Shown piece by piece: positions 16,693-19,560 of a DNA stretch of 19,560 nucleotides (position 1 is the first letter of the stretch; each line of letters opens with the position of its first letter). Below the pieces are notes generated by a model, which was not told where the DNA came from, searched no databases, and was given only the letters and a program-made list of their open reading frames with translations. This DNA is from Jimgerdemannia flammicorona (Eukaryota > Mucoromycota > Endogonomycetes > Endogonales > Endogonaceae), in the NCBI GenBank assembly GCA_003990745.1, contig RBNI01002129.1:1-19560 (forward strand). Direction: 5' to 3'. The position numbers and the translations under genes are program-made.

Positions 16693-18573
16693 AGTATAAA
16701 GCCCAACCTCTGACCTGGAATTTATCGTGAACTATCTGACAATCTGGAGAGAATTGAACCTGATGTACAAAGACAATTTGACCTCCACACCTACAACAAG
16801 TGGGACAAACTTCATTCAAAGAAAGAAGTACTCCAATTAAATCAGCAAATAGGTGAACACCTATTCACTGAACTCCTTGCACTACACCCAGCAAGTCAAG
16901 ATAAAGAAGGTCTTATAGAAGCCTTCTTTACTCTTCTCAACAAGAGTTTTGTCAGCTCTACAAATCTGAGCGACCTAGGACAACCAGCAGCAGTCTTTCT
17001 AGCCTTAGTTCCTCATGAAGCCCAAGCCTCTGTAGCCAAGTGGCTCAACTCTACCAACTTTCACCATACCAGAACCAAGACCGCATTATACTACCGATTC
17101 CAGAACAGCAAGGCCTGCCATATTCTTAAGGAAGAAGCAAGAGAAACTCTTTATCAACTACCTGACCCTGAACCTGAAGCAGGCCCTGCTATAGCTCTAC
17201 CTGAATCTGAAATAAATACCGAACCAGAACTTGACTTTGAATTAAGTCCATCTGAAATCAGATATACAACTGATTCTGTCTACTTTGATGCTGAGCAAAC
17301 CCAAGTACACGGGGACCAAACCGAAGAGGAGGAGGAGTATCTCAGTGAATTCGATCCTGGATATACCACCGAAGGAGACATACCTCCATCAGGACAGAAC
17401 ACACCTACACAGTAATGGATAGCTATCTATCAAGCCCTTACTCCAGACCCGTAACTATTACTCCAGCAACTTACACAGACTCAAAGAACACCATCACACT
17501 CTGCACCAGTACCTCAAGTAGTACCAGTAACACCACTATCAGTAGTTCAACCACCTCCAGTAAACAACATAGCAAACCAACAGATTCTAGACCTCACAGC
17601 CCAGGTAGCCATAATGGTAGCAACCATTACTGCCTTAGCTGAACAGACCTGATCTACAAAAAATCTGAGTCTACCTACCTTCAATAGTACTGCACAAGAA
17701 GTCCAAAGCTTCATTAGTGTAGTTGACACCAACTTTGAAGCCAATCAATGGACCAATGAACGAGTTGCTGACCGTGTGCTAACAAACAATCAAGACCACA
17801 CTCTGGAACAACTCTTTGCTACCACTACAGCCTATGTCTGCTGAGTTGTTATATTCTTCCGAGGACCTGCCGAAGAATGGTGGTGAACTCTTCCTGAAAA
17901 ACCCCTCACATGGGACACCCGACCTGCAGTAGTTGCTCAGAATGCAGCAAATAATGCCCCAGGATATGGAGACCATCCTGCAGCCCCTGGACTTAAACAA
18001 CTCATGATTGCTCAATATCATAGCAAAACTATGATTGCTGAATCCCGAGTAAAACTCTGCAATCTCAAATTTGATATACATGACAAGGAGGAATTCAAAA
18101 CCTTCTATACAAAACTTGAGTCACTCCTGAACACTGTTGGCCTAGGATATATTGCCAACGACGAAGCACGAAATGGTACAAGAGCAGATCATTTATTCGA
18201 TGCCCTGCCAGAATGGCTTACTAGAAAAATCCGAGAACAAGGATGCCTAGTTGGTTGTGACCACCAACAATGGTGCCTGGCGAGAATCAAGACTATGGTC
18301 AAGTGGATCCTAACAGCTGGACCCATTCTGCTCCGAAGACAATTCAACAATAAGGAAAAGACTTGGACCAAGAAAGAAGAACCCAAGCTTGAAGCATCTC
18401 GAGCTCCCTCAACATCCACTTCGTGGACACTCCGAAATCATGAACCCACCCAACTGAGTACCTTCAAGAAACTCACTGAAGGTGAAAGGAATGAACTTAG
18501 AAGAAGCAGAGCATGCTTCTATTGCCGAAAAACAGGACATATGGCCAGCGCCTGCCCTAACCGAAAACCCTGA
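16693..18573 (+). pseudogene. Element C Gag with intact CCHC zinc knuckle, several stops
   Basis: Frame 1 reads a long Gag. First is an N-terminal domain of about 150 residues (LERIEPDVQRQFDLHTYNKW, LFTELLALHPASQDKEGL), then an acidic region rich in Glu/Pro (about 17165-17345) and a Ser/Thr/Pro/Gln-rich linker. A capsid-like region follows (LPTFNSTAQEVQSFISVVD, FKTFYTKLESLLNTVG, ALPEWLTRKI), with a basic region and the knuckle CFYCRKTGHMASAC at 18514-18555. Stops at 16711, 17413, 17452, 17650, 17842, 17884 and 18571 are TGA or TAA, mostly at positions where A has CAA or TAA, pointing to lost CGA or CAA codons. Residues 17887-18570 are uninterrupted. The N-terminal domain before the capsid is unusually long for a gypsy Gag. 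Confidence 0.8.
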
Positions 18574-19125
18574 ACAGCAACACGGGCAACTGTTACCACT
18601 CTGCACCACCTCAATGATTTGACCACCAGAACACTAGACTTTGTCAAGTTAAGACAAACTGCTAAGGCCCCAACCAAAGGAAGCCAAAAAGCAGCTGGAT
18701 ATGACCTGTATGCAGCTGAAGAAGCTACAGTCTCCAACCGAGAAGTCAAGCAAGTCTATACAGGAATCAGTATCCAAATTCCTAAAGGACATGTTGGAAG
18801 AATATGCTGTCGCAGCAGCCTAGCATTGAAAGGACTCTCAGTAGAAGGAGGAGTCATTGACGAGGACTACACAGGCAAAATTATTGTCCTCATCCGAAAC
18901 CACAGTTGGACACCCTTCAAGATTCCCATTGGATTCTGTATTGCCCAGATCCTATTTGAAAAAATTGAGTCAACCCTGACAGTCAAGAAAGTCCCAGAAC
19001 TACTGCCTACCATCAGAGGATCCAAAGGATTTGGCTCATCAAACAAGGCCCCAGTCCAATCTACCATGAACAAAGAAGAACAATTCTACAAGAAAATCGA
19101 AGATGGATATGTACCAAGTGGCTGA
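18574..19125 (+). pseudogene. Element C dUTPase domain of the Gag-Pol frame, all five motifs present
   Basis: Homotrimeric-type dUTPase. Motif 1 is AAGYDLYAA (18691-18717) and motif 2 CRSSLA (18808-18825, Arg at 18811). Motif 3 is GGVIDEDYTGK (18847-18879), with the catalytic Asp in VID and the uracil-contacting Tyr. Motif 4 is IGFCIAQI (18928-18951) and motif 5 RGSKGFGSS (19015-19041). The domain itself is open from 18574 to 19122 and could be catalytically competent. It is bounded by TGA codons at 18571 and 19123 that correspond to CAA in element A, so it was part of a polyprotein. There is no good independent start: the first ATG in frame is internal to a linker. Predicted role: removing dUTP during reverse transcription. 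Position between NC and PR is as in element B. Confidence 0.9.
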
Positions 19126-19560
19126 TGTCTCTATGGCATTGGAATGTACTCTTCCCGAATGATTGATGATTGCTTCTCTTGTGTCAATGAACTGGCTCAA
19201 AGAAGAACCAACAGAAGAAAAGCTCCTACAACCGAAATCACTACCATTGGATCAGACAAACTGCTTACACTTAAAGCTTTTGTCAACCAAGCACCTGTCA
19301 AGATCATGATAGACAGTGGTGCCTCAGGTAACTTCATCAATGAAGAAACAGCCAACAGACTCAAGGTCTTCACCTCTCCAGTACAACAAACTCAAGCAGT
19401 TGCTACAGCTGATGGAATCTCACATGTCATTAACAAGGAAGTCCACAATCTACCCTTCCGAATTGGTGACTATCGAGTACATGTTACCCCAGATTGTACC
19501 ACTCCCAGACAACAAAATCATCCTTGGAACACCATGGTTGAAACAAGAGAACCCCATGAT
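19126..19560 (+). pseudogene. Element C aspartic protease (partial, frameshifted near the end)
   Basis: After a conserved linker with SRMIDDCFSCVNELAQRRTN, the frame has VKIMIDSGASGNFINEETAN, an intact retropepsin active site (DSG aspartate at 19312-19314). Near 19486-19491 two bases are missing compared with element A. Beyond that, the block that should read IILGTPWLKQENPMI is in a different frame (about 19516-19560). The protease of this copy is therefore broken. The window ends inside this domain, so nothing is known of the pol genes downstream. Confidence 0.85.

Larger units (their letters stand above)
14610..19560 (+). mobile_element. Element C: Ty3/gypsy retrotransposon with dUTPase and LTR-encoded reading frame (runs off window)
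   Basis: The least decayed element here. It has a 2008-bp 5' LTR, a PBS, and a gag-dUTPase-protease polyprotein in a single frame with only eight stops and two evident indels. RT, RNase H, integrase and the 3' LTR are not in the window. It is the sister family of element A, in the opposite orientation, and is inserted in the RT of element B. Base composition is richer in C and CpG than A or B, which fits a younger insertion. Confidence 0.85.

Noticed and set aside
18867..19073. Minus-strand frame opposite the dUTPase
   Set aside because: Pure antisense of a well-supported dUTPase domain.
16711..19125. Reassigned genetic code (TGA read as arginine)
   Set aside because: Tempting because TGA repeatedly falls at Arg positions. 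However, A has CAA or TAA at the same sites, CGA codons still occur in C, and Gln sites show TAG/TAA as well. Deamination of CpG explains this more simply.

Overview
The window is almost entirely transposable-element DNA. I see no tRNA, rRNA, CRISPR array or intact host gene. The content is Ty3/gypsy-class LTR retrotransposons nested in one another, a decayed non-LTR (LINE) element, AT-rich flanks and heavy transition decay. This suggests a repeat-rich eukaryote, most likely a fungus whose repeats suffer cytosine methylation/deamination or a RIP-like process. The organism itself is an inference and I cannot name it.

Layout. 1-182 is the 3' end of a LINE with a 45-A tail. 183-2798 is a second, 5'-truncated LINE copy with a broken reverse transcriptase, a C-terminal zinc finger and its own A tail. 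2799-3726 is AT-rich and has no gene I can recognise. 3727-14609 is element B (+ strand), an old gypsy element with a candidate LTR (3727-5768), a primer-binding site (5771-5784) and a gag-dUTPase-protease-RT reading frame. B is interrupted twice. Element A (6069-12426, - strand) sits inside B's gag. Element C (14610 to beyond the window end, + strand) sits inside B's RT. A is complete end to end, with two 1485-bp LTRs, PBS, PPT and a probable 5-bp target duplication, but it has lost RT, RNase H and most of integrase. C has a 2008-bp LTR and a gag-dUTPase-protease frame that runs off the window.

Two things stand out. First, both B and the A/C family carry a dUTPase domain between the Gag zinc knuckle and the aspartic protease; the C copy keeps all five dUTPase motifs. 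Second, the LTR of C contains a roughly 410-codon reading frame in U3, just upstream of the promoter, with a single stop codon. Its two ends are also recognisable in the LTRs of A, and the candidate LTR of B may hold a decayed counterpart. A dUTPase between Gag and PR plus an accessory U3 frame resembles the layout of mouse mammary tumour virus, though the U3 protein itself looks unrelated to anything I recognise. In addition, the Gag frame of A/C appears to extend back into the LTR, so that the primer-binding site lies inside the coding frame.

Decay. Most in-frame stops in B and C fall where a CGA (Arg) or CAA/CAG (Gln) codon is expected. Where A and C can be compared, one often has TGA and the other CAA or TAA, as expected from independent hits on both strands of a CpG. 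None of the elements looks able to move on its own from this window, although C is the least damaged.
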